This document shows, in pieces, positions 36,786-46,322 of a stretch of DNA of 64,000 nucleotides (the stretch's first letter is position 1; the number at the start of each line of letters is the position of its first letter). The stretch is taken from contig CAVXSF010000015.1 of the NCBI GenBank assembly GCA_963764345.1, positions 124,001 through 188,000 on the forward strand, read 5' to 3'. The translations under genes were made by a program, and so were the position numbers. Source of the stretch: DASQZK01 sp963764345 (GTDB taxonomy: Bacteria; Bacteroidota; Bacteroidia; Bacteroidales; GCA-2748055). The notes beneath the pieces are model-generated. The model had not been told where the DNA came from. It did not search any database and was given only the letters and a program-made list of their open reading frames with translations.

Positions 36786-36792
36786 CCTCCTT
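36786..36792 (-). promoter_or_regulatory. Strong Shine-Dalgarno AAGGAGG
   Basis: AAGGAGG precedes ATG 36777 by eight bases. It stands out because the other genes of this window have no such motif, in keeping with weak Shine-Dalgarno use in Bacteroidota. Confidence 0.75.
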
Positions 36793-37183
36793 ATTTAGTT
36801 TTGTAATAAAATTCCGGAACATGGATCACCGGCCTTATAAAGTCAGATCGGTCACTTGTTTTGAAAGCTTTTTGTTCCGAATGAAAATCAAGAAAACAAG
36901 ACGAAAAACAAGGTTTCCATTCGCAGGAAAAATTTGATACACTCCATAAAATGGGTAATCATTTTTTTCCTGCCCTAGTGATAGCCAATAAATGTGCCAG
37001 CATCCGGAAAAAACGTAAAGCCCTATAAATCAGTATCTATAAAATTAATTGAGAAGAGGTGTTTTTGTCAAAATGAAATTCCTGTTATCAAAATGAGATG
37101 ATAAGAGATTACGAAAGAAACCGTTAACAGAAATATATTTTGCGGAAAGGAACCTGAACAACAGGGTCAGGCCGGTGAGAAAC
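36793..37183. other. Intergenic region between coiled-coil gene and sigma54-type regulator
   Basis: About 390 bp without a gene. I see AT-rich spacer and no clear promoter or -24/-12 (GG-N10-GC) sigma54 element, although a sigma54-type activator gene lies immediately beyond. Confidence 0.4.
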
Positions 37184-38533
37184 CTATTCTTTATCTTCTT
37201 TGAGCATTCTGTAAATGGTTGACATCCCTACGTCGAGCTTTTCAGAGACCAGTTTTACATTATTATCATATTTTTCTAAAAATGCGATAACTATGCGGCG
37301 TTCATATTCTCTAAGCGACATTTCTTCAGTCAGTATTCCGGGAAGGATATCATCCGATCCCAGCAGAATGTTTTCTTCTGTTATTTCAGGCCCGTTGGTA
37401 AGCGTTGAAGCCAGTTCGACCACTGATTTAAGCTCACGGATATTCCCGGGGAAGGTATAATTCATCAGCTTATTCATTGCTCCCGGGCTGAGCCTGCGGA
37501 TTTTCAGGTCGTTATCCCGGCAGAATTCCCCGATAAAGTGATGGGCGAGCAGTGGGATATCATTTCCGCGATCGCGAAGCGGCGGCAGTTCGATGGTCAG
37601 TCCGAAAAGGCGGTAATAGAGATCCTGCCTGAAGTTTCCCTTCCTGACTTCCTCCTGAAGGTTTTTATTGGTTGCCACAATAATCCGGCAATCGGTTTTC
37701 ACCGGTTTATTGCTTCCTATCCTGATGATCTCTTTTTCCTGCAACACCCTGAGTAGTTTAGCCTGAAATGTTTTTTCCATTTCAGCGATCTCATCCAGGA
37801 ACAGTGTGCCTTCATTGGCCTCTTCAAATTTGCCGATACGGCGGTTGGCAGCACCTGTGAAGGCTCCTTTTTCGTGACCGAAAAGCTCACTTTCAATAAG
37901 TTCGGAGGGTACCGCTGCAACGTTTACAGCAATAAAGGCCTTGTTTTTTCTGGAGGAATTATAGTGGATAGCCTTGGCTACCAGCTCTTTACCCGTCCCC
38001 GTTTCACCTGTGACCGAGACGGTTATGTTTGTCCTCACGGCCTTTTCGATGAGTTCGAATACCTTTTTAATGGCTTTACTGTTACCAATGATGGTATTCT
38101 GAAAACTGTATTTATACTGAACTTCACGGCGAAGATCAGAGATCTCATCTTCAAGGGAAAACTGTTGCCTGATATTGGCAACCGTATTGAGCAGCCGTTC
38201 TTTGATATCGTTGGATTTAACAATATAATCATAGGCCCCTTCCTTCAGAAGATCGACCACGACTTCAATATCGCTTTGTTCGGAGATCAGGATAACCTGA
38301 ATGTTGTCATTTTCATTTTTGATAGACTTCAGTATCTCGATACCGTTACTATCGGGCAGACGGTAATCGAGGGTGATCAGGTCAGGATTTTGGTGAAGGT
38401 TTGCCAGGCAGTCATGGCCGCTGAAAAAGCTGATTACCTCGTAGTCAGGATTAAGGGAAAGATTGTGTACCAGTAAGCGGTTATACCAGTCATCATCTTC
38501 AACGACGAATATTTTAAACAGTCTTTTGCTCAT
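37184..38533 (-). CDS. Sigma54-dependent response regulator (NtrC family)
   Basis: A 449-residue transcription activator. The receiver (about 5-125) has Asp56 in LITLDYRLP. The AAA+ domain (about 145-380) has Walker A GETGTGKE, the sigma54-contact loop GAFTGA, and Walker B TLFLDEIAEM. A Fis-type helix-turn-helix closes the protein (VKLVSEKLDVGMSTIYRML). It is 78 bp downstream of the hybrid histidine kinase on the same strand and is the likely output of that kinase. A good -7 promoter element precedes it, so it can be transcribed on its own. Target promoters are not visible in the window. Confidence 0.93.
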   Translation of the reverse strand: MSKRLFKIFVVEDDDWYNRLLVHNLSLNPDYEVISFFSGHDCLANLHQNPDLITLDYRLPDSNGIEILKSIKNENDNIQVILISEQSDIEVVVDLLKEGAYDYIVKSNDIKERLLNTVANIRQQFSLEDEISDLRREVQYKYSFQNTIIGNSKAIKKVFELIEKAVRTNITVSVTGETGTGKELVAKAIHYNSSRKNKAFIAVNVAAVPSELIESELFGHEKGAFTGAANRRIGKFEEANEGTLFLDEIAEMEKTFQAKLLRVLQEKEIIRIGSNKPVKTDCRIIVATNKNLQEEVRKGNFRQDLYYRLFGLTIELPPLRDRGNDIPLLAHHFIGEFCRDNDLKIRRLSPGAMNKLMNYTFPGNIRELKSVVELASTLTNGPEITEENILLGSDDILPGILTEEMSLREYERRIVIAFLEKYDNNVKLVSEKLDVGMSTIYRMLKEDKE

Positions 38534-38547
38534 GGTTTTCAGAGCTG

Positions 38548-38555
38548 CAAAGATA
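38548..38555 (-). promoter_or_regulatory. -7 promoter element TATCTTTG upstream of the sigma54-type regulator
   Basis: Read on the minus strand, TATCTTTG matches TAnnTTTG exactly and is 14 bp before the ATG at 38533, which would give a very short leader. A -33 TTTG at standard spacing is not evident. Confidence 0.5.
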
Positions 38556-38611
38556 CCGTTTTTTTACAACATTTGTGAATCCGGAACCAAAGTGCCATTT
38601 TAAATTTGCTT

Positions 38612-41038
38612 TTATAATTCATTGAGATGTTCACGGATTATCCCGACAATAACTTCCCTCTCCTTTTGACAATCAGCAAGCAAACCGGGTAATTGGGAAA
38701 GATTGGTGCGATTCCGAGTGATGTACTCCATTTTTTTAAGGAGTTCATGAAAGTCCAAAGCATTCAGGTGAAGGCTGGGTGATGCCAGTCGATGTGCTTC
38801 ATCCGCGATTTTTTCCCATTCCTGGTTTTTAAGGGCTTCTTCCATTGTAACCAGTGATTTCTCTGAATTGAGGATGAACATATTCAGCAGATCTTTGATG
38901 AACTGCTGATCACCGTCACCGAGATGATATAACGCTTTCAGGTCCATTTTTTTCTTTGCAGATGCAGCATCATCCACGGGCATCCCTTCTTTTCCAGCTG
39001 TCTCATGAGTGGTAATGCCTGAGACGCGTAACATAACTTTCTTAAGGGCATCTTCACGGTAAGGCTTGGAAATGAAATCGGTCATGCCTGCTTCCCTGCA
39101 TTTTTTGACGTCCTGGTTTGCACTGGTCGCCGATACTCCGATAATTTTGGGGATATGACCGGAAGACGTGTCTTCAAGTATGTGGCGGGTGGCTGTGATG
39201 CCGTCCATCACAGGCATACGTATATCCATTAGCACCAGGTCGTAACGGTGATTCTTTGTTTCTTCAACGGCTTCCTTACCATTTGAAACCTCATGATATT
39301 TGACGTTCCATTTTTTTAAGATCATCCTCAGGAGTACCTTATTGAACTCTTCATCATCGGCAATCAGAACCGACAGGTTCCTGAAATCCAGGATCTCTTT
39401 CTGAACGATCTGTTCCGTTTTCTTTTCAGTTTTTTTCTTTTTCCCGATCTGGAGCGGAAGGGCAACCGTGAAAACTGATCCGGCATTTTTCTTGCTGTCA
39501 ACGGTTATGTCACCTCCCATCAACCCAACCAGGCGCTTCACAATGGACAGCCCCAGGCCTGTACCTCCGTACTGTCTGGCCGTACTGGTTTCCTCCTGAC
39601 TGAAGTCCTCAAAGATGTCGTCAAGTTTATCGTTCTCTATACCAATCCCGGTATCGGTGACTATGAATTCAAGCCAAAGAATCTGTTCCTCCTGTTCTTT
39701 CTTGTTTACGACCAGAGAGACCATTCCCTCTTCTGTGAACTTGACAGCATTGCTCAGCAGGTTCTGGAGAATCTGCTTGAGCCTGACAGGATCACCCACC
39801 ATGACTTCAGGAAGGCCTTTTTCTATTGAAGACTTGATCTCCAGTTGCTTTTTCATCGCGAGAACCATGGTTAGCTGAAGGACTTCCTCGATGACGTCTG
39901 TGAGATAGAAATCAATTTTTTCGAGGCTGATTTTTCCGGCCTGTATCTTGGAAAAGTCGAGAATTTCATTGATAATTCCCAGCAGGTGATCTGACGATCT
40001 CCGGATAATCATAAGCTGTTCTCTTAACTTCTCATCGACCTGGAATTCCATAAGTTGTTCCGAAAGTCCGGAAATAGCATTCATCGGGGAGCGCATCTCG
40101 TGGCTCACATTCGCCACGAATAGTTCCTTCGCTTTTGCCAGGTTCTCCGCTTCGTTTTTGGCATCCGTCAGTGCATTTTGGGTAGCGTTGGTTTTCCTGA
40201 CATAATTCAGGATGACAATAAGAACGATCAACAGCAAAAAAAAGACGGATACCCCTAAAAGGATTAGCCATCTGTAAGTCAGTCCGGCTGAAAGGTCGGC
40301 TTCATCAGCCTTTTGTTTGAAATGGATGTTTTCATCGTTCTCAATAGTAAGGATCAGCGCAGCAAGGTGCGTGGTCAGTTCCCGGTCATGCTGTAGGAGA
40401 GAGAGTTCCTGTTTTCTTACCTTTACCTGCTTTATACTGTCCTGAGCCTGAAGTTTTTCGATTTGCGTGAGTTCGGCTTTCAAGGCTGACGGTTCTATTC
40501 CGGCAGGCTCTTCGTTTTCTCTTTTATGACTGAAGAATCGCCGGATGACACTTCGTTTTTCATCCAGTGTGTCGGCTTTATCCTTTTCAGGTACGGAAAG
40601 AAATTTTTTTGAAAGAAGATCAAGTGCATGGGTTACGTTGGTATTATTCCTTAAGTTTAGCAGCTGATCCCATACATCAATTTTATCGGTAATCAGGTGA
40701 CTCACCGAGTCAATAAGAAGCAGTTGTTCCGGCGAGTTTTCGCTATATTTATAAAGCAGGTTCAGGCTGCTATCCATAGCCGAAATGATCCGGTAATACG
40801 GCTTGAGATAGCTATCGTCGCCGGTGACCATGAACAGTCTGACACTGTTGTCAGCATCGGTGAGGTTAGAAGATATTTCCTTCAGACTGACCAGACTCAG
40901 GTCAGGCCGGGCCTGTTTCAGGATGGAAGAAACCATGGAGGACATGTTCCTGTATGTCAGGAAACCAGCAGAAAGCATGATCACCACTGTGATGATCAGC
41001 AAAACACCGATTTTTACTTCCAGAGGTATCTTTTTCAA
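38612..41038 (-). CDS. Hybrid sensor histidine kinase with receiver and Hpt domains
   Basis: An 808-residue inner-membrane sensor. Membrane segments at about 10-28 and 255-280 enclose a mostly helical, CHASE3-like periplasmic region. HisKA phosphoacceptor His313 is in VSHEMRSPMN, followed by an HATPase domain (NLLSNAVKFT, DTGIGI, GGTGLGLSIV). A C-terminal receiver has LVLMDIRMPVMDG, and an Hpt domain near the end has the phosphotransfer His in DEAHRLASPS. This gives a full His-Asp-His relay in one protein, lacking only an output regulator; the sigma54-type regulator 78 bp downstream is the natural partner. The signal sensed is unknown. Confidence 0.93.
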   Translation of the reverse strand: MKKIPLEVKIGVLLIITVVIMLSAGFLTYRNMSSMVSSILKQARPDLSLVSLKEISSNLTDADNSVRLFMVTGDDSYLKPYYRIISAMDSSLNLLYKYSENSPEQLLLIDSVSHLITDKIDVWDQLLNLRNNTNVTHALDLLSKKFLSVPEKDKADTLDEKRSVIRRFFSHKRENEEPAGIEPSALKAELTQIEKLQAQDSIKQVKVRKQELSLLQHDRELTTHLAALILTIENDENIHFKQKADEADLSAGLTYRWLILLGVSVFFLLLIVLIVILNYVRKTNATQNALTDAKNEAENLAKAKELFVANVSHEMRSPMNAISGLSEQLMEFQVDEKLREQLMIIRRSSDHLLGIINEILDFSKIQAGKISLEKIDFYLTDVIEEVLQLTMVLAMKKQLEIKSSIEKGLPEVMVGDPVRLKQILQNLLSNAVKFTEEGMVSLVVNKKEQEEQILWLEFIVTDTGIGIENDKLDDIFEDFSQEETSTARQYGGTGLGLSIVKRLVGLMGGDITVDSKKNAGSVFTVALPLQIGKKKKTEKKTEQIVQKEILDFRNLSVLIADDEEFNKVLLRMILKKWNVKYHEVSNGKEAVEETKNHRYDLVLMDIRMPVMDGITATRHILEDTSSGHIPKIIGVSATSANQDVKKCREAGMTDFISKPYREDALKKVMLRVSGITTHETAGKEGMPVDDAASAKKKMDLKALYHLGDGDQQFIKDLLNMFILNSEKSLVTMEEALKNQEWEKIADEAHRLASPSLHLNALDFHELLKKMEYITRNRTNLSQLPGLLADCQKEREVIVGIIREHLNEL

Positions 41039-41132
41039 GAGAAAATAGTTTATTTAATTTATTGGACTCATAGCCTGTCCCTCTACATCTATAGAACTCC
41101 CATGTACCAGACTTCTTGAATTATGCATAATA

Positions 41133-41290
41133 TTACTCCCGTTGGTCGTGAGATCGCTTCGCTAAGTTACTCCCGTTGGTCGTGAGATCGCTTCGCTAAG
41201 TTACTCCCGTTGGTCGTGAGATCGCTTCGCTAAGTTACTCCCGTTGGTCGTGAGATCGCTAGTTACCGTTCATGTGATCACTCCGCTAAG
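41133..41290. repeat. 34-bp tandem repeat, three exact copies, one partial and one degenerate
   Basis: The unit begins TTACTCCCGTTGG and ends CTTCGCTAAG. Exact copies are 41133-41166, 41167-41200 and 41201-41234. A fourth (41235-41260) matches for 26 bases and then runs into a degenerate fifth copy (about 41263-41290) that again ends CCGCTAAG. The 34-base period is not a multiple of three, so it is not coding. It lies in the gap between the hybrid kinase and the TonB receptor genes, upstream of the kinase on the minus strand. Confidence 0.9.
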
Positions 41291-41349
41291 TTAATATCCT
41301 TTTGTACCACCTCAATCTAAATTTATAATTTGTGGCATGGAAGTTTCAT

Positions 41350-43695
41350 TCAGATCTTTATTTTCATCCCTGCATAAAAATTTACAGGCTCACCAGGGTA
41401 GTAGTACCTTGGAGCGCTGCCTCCCAGAGCCTGCGCATTCACCAGTATCATGGAGGCATATTTTTCATTGAATAAATTACGGATGCCGGCATATAACTGC
41501 ATGCCTTTCAAAATTCCAGACCATGTTCTGTCCCAGGTCAATTTGAGATCGATGGTTTTATAAGAGCCGTATTTCAGGGTGTTCAGGTCATTCATATACT
41601 GGCTACCTGTAAAGGAAAATCCGGTTAACAGTTCCAGTCCGGCAGCGGTTTTAAGAATGGCATCAAGGTTAAGCATGGCCATGGGGATGCCGGGGAGTAG
41701 CTTTCCGGAAAAGTCGGTGCCATTATCGTTGAAACTCAGAAACCGATTTTTTGAAACGGTGAAGGAGGATGTTAAGACCAGCGAATGCAACGGTGAGGTC
41801 TGTCGTGAGAGCAGGTTCATTTTCAGGAAGGATTCAAAACCATACTGCTGTGTTTTTCCTGCATTTATACCTATGAAAGTATCTTCGGACAATCGTTTGG
41901 TAACAAGCAGATCATTAAGTTTTATGAAGTAAAGGCAAAAATCAGAATATACGAATCCGGAGATAAGGTGTCCGCGCAAACCCAGGTCGAAATTCCAGCC
42001 CTGCTCTGGTTTCAGTCTGGGGTTGATGTCTCCGTTGGGCAGAAGGGTCTCTTCCAGCGAGGGTGCCGAAAAGCCGTGTCCGACTGAAAAATAGATAAAC
42101 ACGTCCTCAGAAGGGCTGTAGTTGATGCCGGCATAGGGACTGACAACGGGTTGATAGGTATAGTTCCGTGTCAATTCCGGTTCATTGGTTATTTTATCTT
42201 TCACGGCATACCTGAGAAGGTTTAGATTTATGCCGGATTCAAACCTGAAATTTTTTGTGAAGTGCACTTCCGCATGACTGAAAATATTTGCATAAGAACG
42301 GTTTTCGGCATTTCTGTTCTGTAAAGTGCCCTGTTTTCCGGCAATCGTCTGGTATATCTGCCAATCATAATTCTCGCTGTATATTTCTGCTCCCGCATCA
42401 TACCGTATCCGGCCCGGCTGGAACCTGAGCAATTCCCGGAAACCGGCGCTGACCGAACGGTCGGACAGAATGTTAAACGGCCGGGATTCATAGTGATGCC
42501 CGAAGGATGAAAATACAGTAAGCTTATTCGACCATCTCTTCGTGAAATACTGGTTCATGGTAATGCCGGCCAGCAAACGGCGGTCGTCCTCAAACCCTTT
42601 AATGTCCAGCCAGTTTTGAGCGGCATCTTCCGGATGAGTCAGAAAAGTTTGTCGGTCCAGCGAGCTGGGGATCAGAGCATGGATCCCCGTATACGACAAC
42701 AGGAAGGTGAAATCCTTTTTTCTTCCAGGAATATTGGCGGTCAGATACACCGAATTCCTGGAATACCGGCTGTTCTCGCGGTAACCCCTGGTCTGCGTGT
42801 TACTGTATAATGAACTCACCGAAAGACGGTTGCTGCTGAACGAGGATTTTATCCAGTTTCTGTAGGTTTGGAATGAACCTGTTTCTGAGTTAACTTCAGT
42901 ACGTAAGCCGTGTTCGGACGGGTACCAGGGAAAAATCTTAATAATGCCACCGAGACCCGAACCATACATAGCGGATGCCGGTCCACGTAAAACTTCAATC
43001 CGGGAAACTGCTGATGCATCAATATCCTCAATGGTGGAGGTTCCGTCTCCTGAAGTAAGCGGGATATCCCCAAAGTAGGCTCTTATCCTGTTTGTGGAAT
43101 ATGGGTTCCTACTGCCAATACCTCTGATGATCAACCGGTTTGTACTGTATGTCCCATTGGCCATATATACTCCCGGAAGACGGTTCAGGGAGCCGGCAAG
43201 TGAAACTCCGTTGTTTTCCCCGATTCTATCAGCCGGCAAAATTCCCACGGCTCCCGAACTTTGGTTTAGCCTGGTAGTGAATGCCGGTGCAGTTACGACA
43301 ACTTCGCCAAGATTTTTGTACTCGGGTTCAAGTTCAATAAAAAGATCTTTCCTGTTGTTTTCTGCCTTCACCTCTTTTTCATGGTAACCGGTATAACGGA
43401 CTGTAAGCGTTTGTATTTTCCCGCTGTCGGTTTGCAGGGTGAAGGTGCCGTCACTGCCGGTTACAGCTGAATTGCCTTCATCATCGCTGACATACGCACC
43501 GGGCAGGGGTTCTTTGCTCACCACATCGACAACACGTCCCCTCACCTGACTTGTAGCCGTATAAGACAAAACACAAAATGCAGAGGCAAGAAATATCCTG
43601 AAAAGACCGGTATGAGGACCGTCGGCGTAATTCCCTTCATGGCGTCTTCCAGGTAGATCAGGTAATTTTATTTGCATTCGGAGATCATGTTTCAT
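41350..43695 (-). CDS. TonB-dependent outer-membrane receptor
   Basis: A 781-residue receptor. A signal region lies around residues 30-50 (LFRIFLASAFCVLSYTATSQ); the true start may be later than 43695, for example at the second ATG of the frame. A carboxypeptidase-regulatory domain follows (VRGRVVDVVSKEPLPGAYV), then the plug (GVYMANGTYSTNRLIIRGIGSR, given as GVYMANGTYS and NRLIIRGIGSR) and the 22-strand barrel, ending VNFYAGMKIKI. It takes up a large ligand, such as a siderophore or cobalamin, using energy from TonB. There is no SusD partner, so a glycan substrate is less likely. A LytTR/LytS pair and a lipoprotein lie just upstream on the same strand. Confidence 0.92.
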   Translation of the reverse strand: MKHDLRMQIKLPDLPGRRHEGNYADGPHTGLFRIFLASAFCVLSYTATSQVRGRVVDVVSKEPLPGAYVSDDEGNSAVTGSDGTFTLQTDSGKIQTLTVRYTGYHEKEVKAENNRKDLFIELEPEYKNLGEVVVTAPAFTTRLNQSSGAVGILPADRIGENNGVSLAGSLNRLPGVYMANGTYSTNRLIIRGIGSRNPYSTNRIRAYFGDIPLTSGDGTSTIEDIDASAVSRIEVLRGPASAMYGSGLGGIIKIFPWYPSEHGLRTEVNSETGSFQTYRNWIKSSFSSNRLSVSSLYSNTQTRGYRENSRYSRNSVYLTANIPGRKKDFTFLLSYTGIHALIPSSLDRQTFLTHPEDAAQNWLDIKGFEDDRRLLAGITMNQYFTKRWSNKLTVFSSFGHHYESRPFNILSDRSVSAGFRELLRFQPGRIRYDAGAEIYSENYDWQIYQTIAGKQGTLQNRNAENRSYANIFSHAEVHFTKNFRFESGINLNLLRYAVKDKITNEPELTRNYTYQPVVSPYAGINYSPSEDVFIYFSVGHGFSAPSLEETLLPNGDINPRLKPEQGWNFDLGLRGHLISGFVYSDFCLYFIKLNDLLVTKRLSEDTFIGINAGKTQQYGFESFLKMNLLSRQTSPLHSLVLTSSFTVSKNRFLSFNDNGTDFSGKLLPGIPMAMLNLDAILKTAAGLELLTGFSFTGSQYMNDLNTLKYGSYKTIDLKLTWDRTWSGILKGMQLYAGIRNLFNEKYASMILVNAQALGGSAPRYYYPGEPVNFYAGMKIKI

Positions 43696-43846
43696 AACAA
43701 TGTGTCGCTGCGAGGCAGGTATATGTTATAAACATGTTTTGATTGTGAATGGTTTACAAACCAGGGGTGATGTTGCTGATATGACAAAAGCCATAGGACT
43801 TCATGTGTTACTGAACCCGGAACAAGGATGAGACAGTAGAGGTTTA

Positions 43847-44551
43847 TCAGGACCCGTTAAAGCCATTTAGACGGCGATGGAATTCCTCCTTGTAGACCTG
43901 CCCGACAGGAATGTCAACATCCCCTATTTTCAGACGGTTTCCTTCAATATATTCGATCCGGTCCACAGAAATGACAAACGATCTATGAACACGCATAAAC
44001 CGGTTGTCGTTCAGTTGATCGAGCATATTTTGCAAGGTTTCATGCACCAGGATATTGCCGTCATCCGTAACCACCCTGACATAATCGCCACAGGATTCAA
44101 CATAACGGATTCTCCCGGTATCGACTTTATGAAGCTTTTTATCTGATTTCAGCCAGATAAATCGGTCATTCAACGACTTATCCATGGATTTGAACCTTAG
44201 TTTTTCAGATGCCTTGTTCACAGACCTGAGGAAACGCTCCATGGAGAAGGGTTTCAGAAGGTAGTCCACCGCATCGACTTCGTAGCCTTCAAGGGCATAT
44301 TCAGGATAAGCCGTGGTAAAGATCACCAGAGGAGGGTTGTTCAGTGATTTGAAGAATTGCAGACCCGAGAGCCTGGGCATATTCACATCCAGGAATACCA
44401 GGTCTATCTCTTGTTTCTGCAGGACAGACAAAGCCTCGAAGGCATCATCACAGACCGCTACAAGCTCAAGGTTCTGAAGGTCTGTCATGTATTTCTTCAG
44501 GACATCCTGAGACAGAGGCTCATCATCAATAATGATACACCGGATCATCAT
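43847..44551 (-). CDS. LytTR-family response regulator
   Basis: A 234-residue regulator with a receiver (Asp9-Asp10 acidic pair, phosphoacceptor Asp55 in LVFLDVNMP, Lys in DYLLKPFS) and a C-terminal LytTR DNA-binding domain (about 130-230; FMRVHRSFVISVDRIEYIEG). The kinase gene immediately upstream ends in an ATGA overlap with this start, so the two form a standard LytS/LytR pair. The target may be the TonB receptor downstream (150 bp), which is inferred from position only. Confidence 0.93.
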   Translation of the reverse strand: MMIRCIIIDDEPLSQDVLKKYMTDLQNLELVAVCDDAFEALSVLQKQEIDLVFLDVNMPRLSGLQFFKSLNNPPLVIFTTAYPEYALEGYEVDAVDYLLKPFSMERFLRSVNKASEKLRFKSMDKSLNDRFIWLKSDKKLHKVDTGRIRYVESCGDYVRVVTDDGNILVHETLQNMLDQLNDNRFMRVHRSFVISVDRIEYIEGNRLKIGDVDIPVGQVYKEEFHRRLNGFNGS

Positions 44552-45594
44552 GGCTTTAGATTAAGTTTAATATCCACCCTGAAATGTGCTGCGTCATTCG
44601 TAACGAGAAAAGTATGCCTGTCAGGATATACCAGTTCAAGTCGTTGTCTGACATTTTCCAGTCCAAGTCCGTGGTACTCCTCTTTTTCTACCTTGTCGAC
44701 ATGTCCTACGTTATTTTCAATAGTAAAATTAAGCCAGGTGCCAGTCATATTCATTTTGATTTTGAGAAAAGATTCCCCGGTTTCACCCTTTATTCCGTGT
44801 TTAAATGCGTTCTCTACAAGTGGTAAAAAGAGCAAAGGGGCAATTTCAAGCCCGGTATCTATCTCACCGGTCTCCATGGTAATCCTGGCTTTTTTCCCGG
44901 ATCTCATTTTTTGAAGGGCCAGATATTCCTTTAATAACTCCAGTTCTTCCTCCAGTTTGACATATTCGGATTTGGACTGGTAAATCACATAGCGCATGAT
45001 ATTTCCCAGTCTTACGATGGCTTCAGGAGCCAGGGAGGATTTATTAAGTGCAAGCGAATAAATAGTGTTCAGGCTATTAAACAGGAAATGCGGATTGACC
45101 TGCGATTTGAGGGCCAGAAGTTCAGCTTGCTTTTTTTCCTTTTCAGCTTCAGCGAGATGTTGCCTTGTCTCGTAAAGGTTAAACCATGCTTTTGAAAGTT
45201 TCAGAAGGCTGGTAAGCGCCATAAACGAAATGAAAAAAGCTGCCAGATCTGTGAAGTCATAGTAGGAAATAAAATAGTATCCTTTTAAGACATGATCAAT
45301 CCAACGGTCAAAAGTCATATAATTGAACAGCACTGACAGAGCCAGCAGGAGTGTAACGGAAAGGAAGTAAGCCGCGTAATGTTTGCGGGATAAAAGCTTG
45401 GGAATCAGTAAATACAAATTCACATACACCGGGATGGCCAGTGTAACCATAAACACCAGAGTATAGATTACATCAATTTTTTCAATCTTGCTGGAGCTGG
45501 CAAAGACAGCGAGGAGAATCCTGAAAGCCACGATCCAGAAAAGAGTGTGCTGTAATACTCTATATCTAAATATCTTATTGATGAATTGTATCAA
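44548..45594 (-). CDS. LytS-like sensor histidine kinase
   Basis: A 348-residue kinase with four N-terminal membrane helices (about 12-140), a short coiled coil, and the His_kinase domain with phosphoacceptor His in NPHFLFNSLNTIYSL, followed by an HATPase part (PLVENAFKHGIKGE, GLGLENVRQRL). No extracellular sensor domain is present, so the signal is likely sensed in the membrane. It overlaps the LytTR gene by four bases. Confidence 0.93.
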   Translation of the reverse strand: MIQFINKIFRYRVLQHTLFWIVAFRILLAVFASSSKIEKIDVIYTLVFMVTLAIPVYVNLYLLIPKLLSRKHYAAYFLSVTLLLALSVLFNYMTFDRWIDHVLKGYYFISYYDFTDLAAFFISFMALTSLLKLSKAWFNLYETRQHLAEAEKEKKQAELLALKSQVNPHFLFNSLNTIYSLALNKSSLAPEAIVRLGNIMRYVIYQSKSEYVKLEEELELLKEYLALQKMRSGKKARITMETGEIDTGLEIAPLLFLPLVENAFKHGIKGETGESFLKIKMNMTGTWLNFTIENNVGHVDKVEKEEYHGLGLENVRQRLELVYPDRHTFLVTNDAAHFRVDIKLNLKP

Positions 45595-45608
45595 TTTTGG
45601 GATGTGTT

Positions 45609-46322
45609 TTACGGACGTATCCGCTCAAGATTTATGACAAGTTCTTTTCCTTGTTTCGATTTATCCTCTTTCTCCTGCTGATCAAGATAATCATTCACAA
45701 ACTTAAAGACGAAAGCTTTGTCAGGATTTTTAATGATCCTGTCCTGATCTATATCTTTCATGATATCGTGCTCGTCGGCGTACTTACGGATGAACTTCTG
45801 CAACTCTTCGGTAGATGCCGTAAGGACGTAGGATTTTTCGGTCTCTTCATGGGCTATTTTAATACGGTTTTGTTTAAACAGGTCCTCCAGCCAGTCTTCA
45901 CCATACCATGAAAAGGTTACATTATCTTTTCCCCAGGAGTAAAAATTTGCCAGTGAGTGCGCCGGAATCCAGTGCCAGCTTGCAGGGCCGTCATCCTCAT
46001 TTGGATCGTCCATGGGATAAAAATCAAGATAATATCTTTTCTTAAGCTTAAAAAGCGTTGCGATCAGTCTCGAAGAATCCGTATCCTTGTCCCTGTAGAT
46101 GACTTCATAGCTGTCCGTGAGCGTATCTTTTCCCAGGAAGCTCTTTTGGTAAGAGTGTTGCCGGAATTCCCAGGTCGCACTGTCTGGATCCATCCAAACA
46201 CCAGTCAGGTTTTTGTCGTAAACCACATCTTTTTGAGAGTAGAAGGGATGAAGTGACTTCACCAGACAACTGGTAAGTACGGTTGCCATAAAAGCCAGAA
46301 ATAAAATTGTTTTTGTTTTCAT
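45609..46322 (-). CDS. Lipoprotein of unknown function
   Basis: A 237-residue protein with a lipoprotein signal: MKTKTILFLAFMATVLTSC with the lipid-modified Cys19, followed by LVKSLHPFYSQKD. The mature part is soluble, rich in W, Y and D, and ends in a charged region. I do not recognise a family domain. It is 14 bp upstream of the LytS-like kinase on the same strand, so it may be co-transcribed and could act as a partner or reporter of envelope state for it. That link is an inference. Confidence 0.75.
   Translation of the reverse strand: MKTKTILFLAFMATVLTSCLVKSLHPFYSQKDVVYDKNLTGVWMDPDSATWEFRQHSYQKSFLGKDTLTDSYEVIYRDKDTDSSRLIATLFKLKKRYYLDFYPMDDPNEDDGPASWHWIPAHSLANFYSWGKDNVTFSWYGEDWLEDLFKQNRIKIAHEETEKSYVLTASTEELQKFIRKYADEHDIMKDIDQDRIIKNPDKAFVFKFVNDYLDQQEKEDKSKQGKELVINLERIRP

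Noticed and set aside
41133..41290. CRISPR array
   Set aside because: The 34-bp units abut with no unique spacers between them, so this is a tandem repeat; no cas genes are near.
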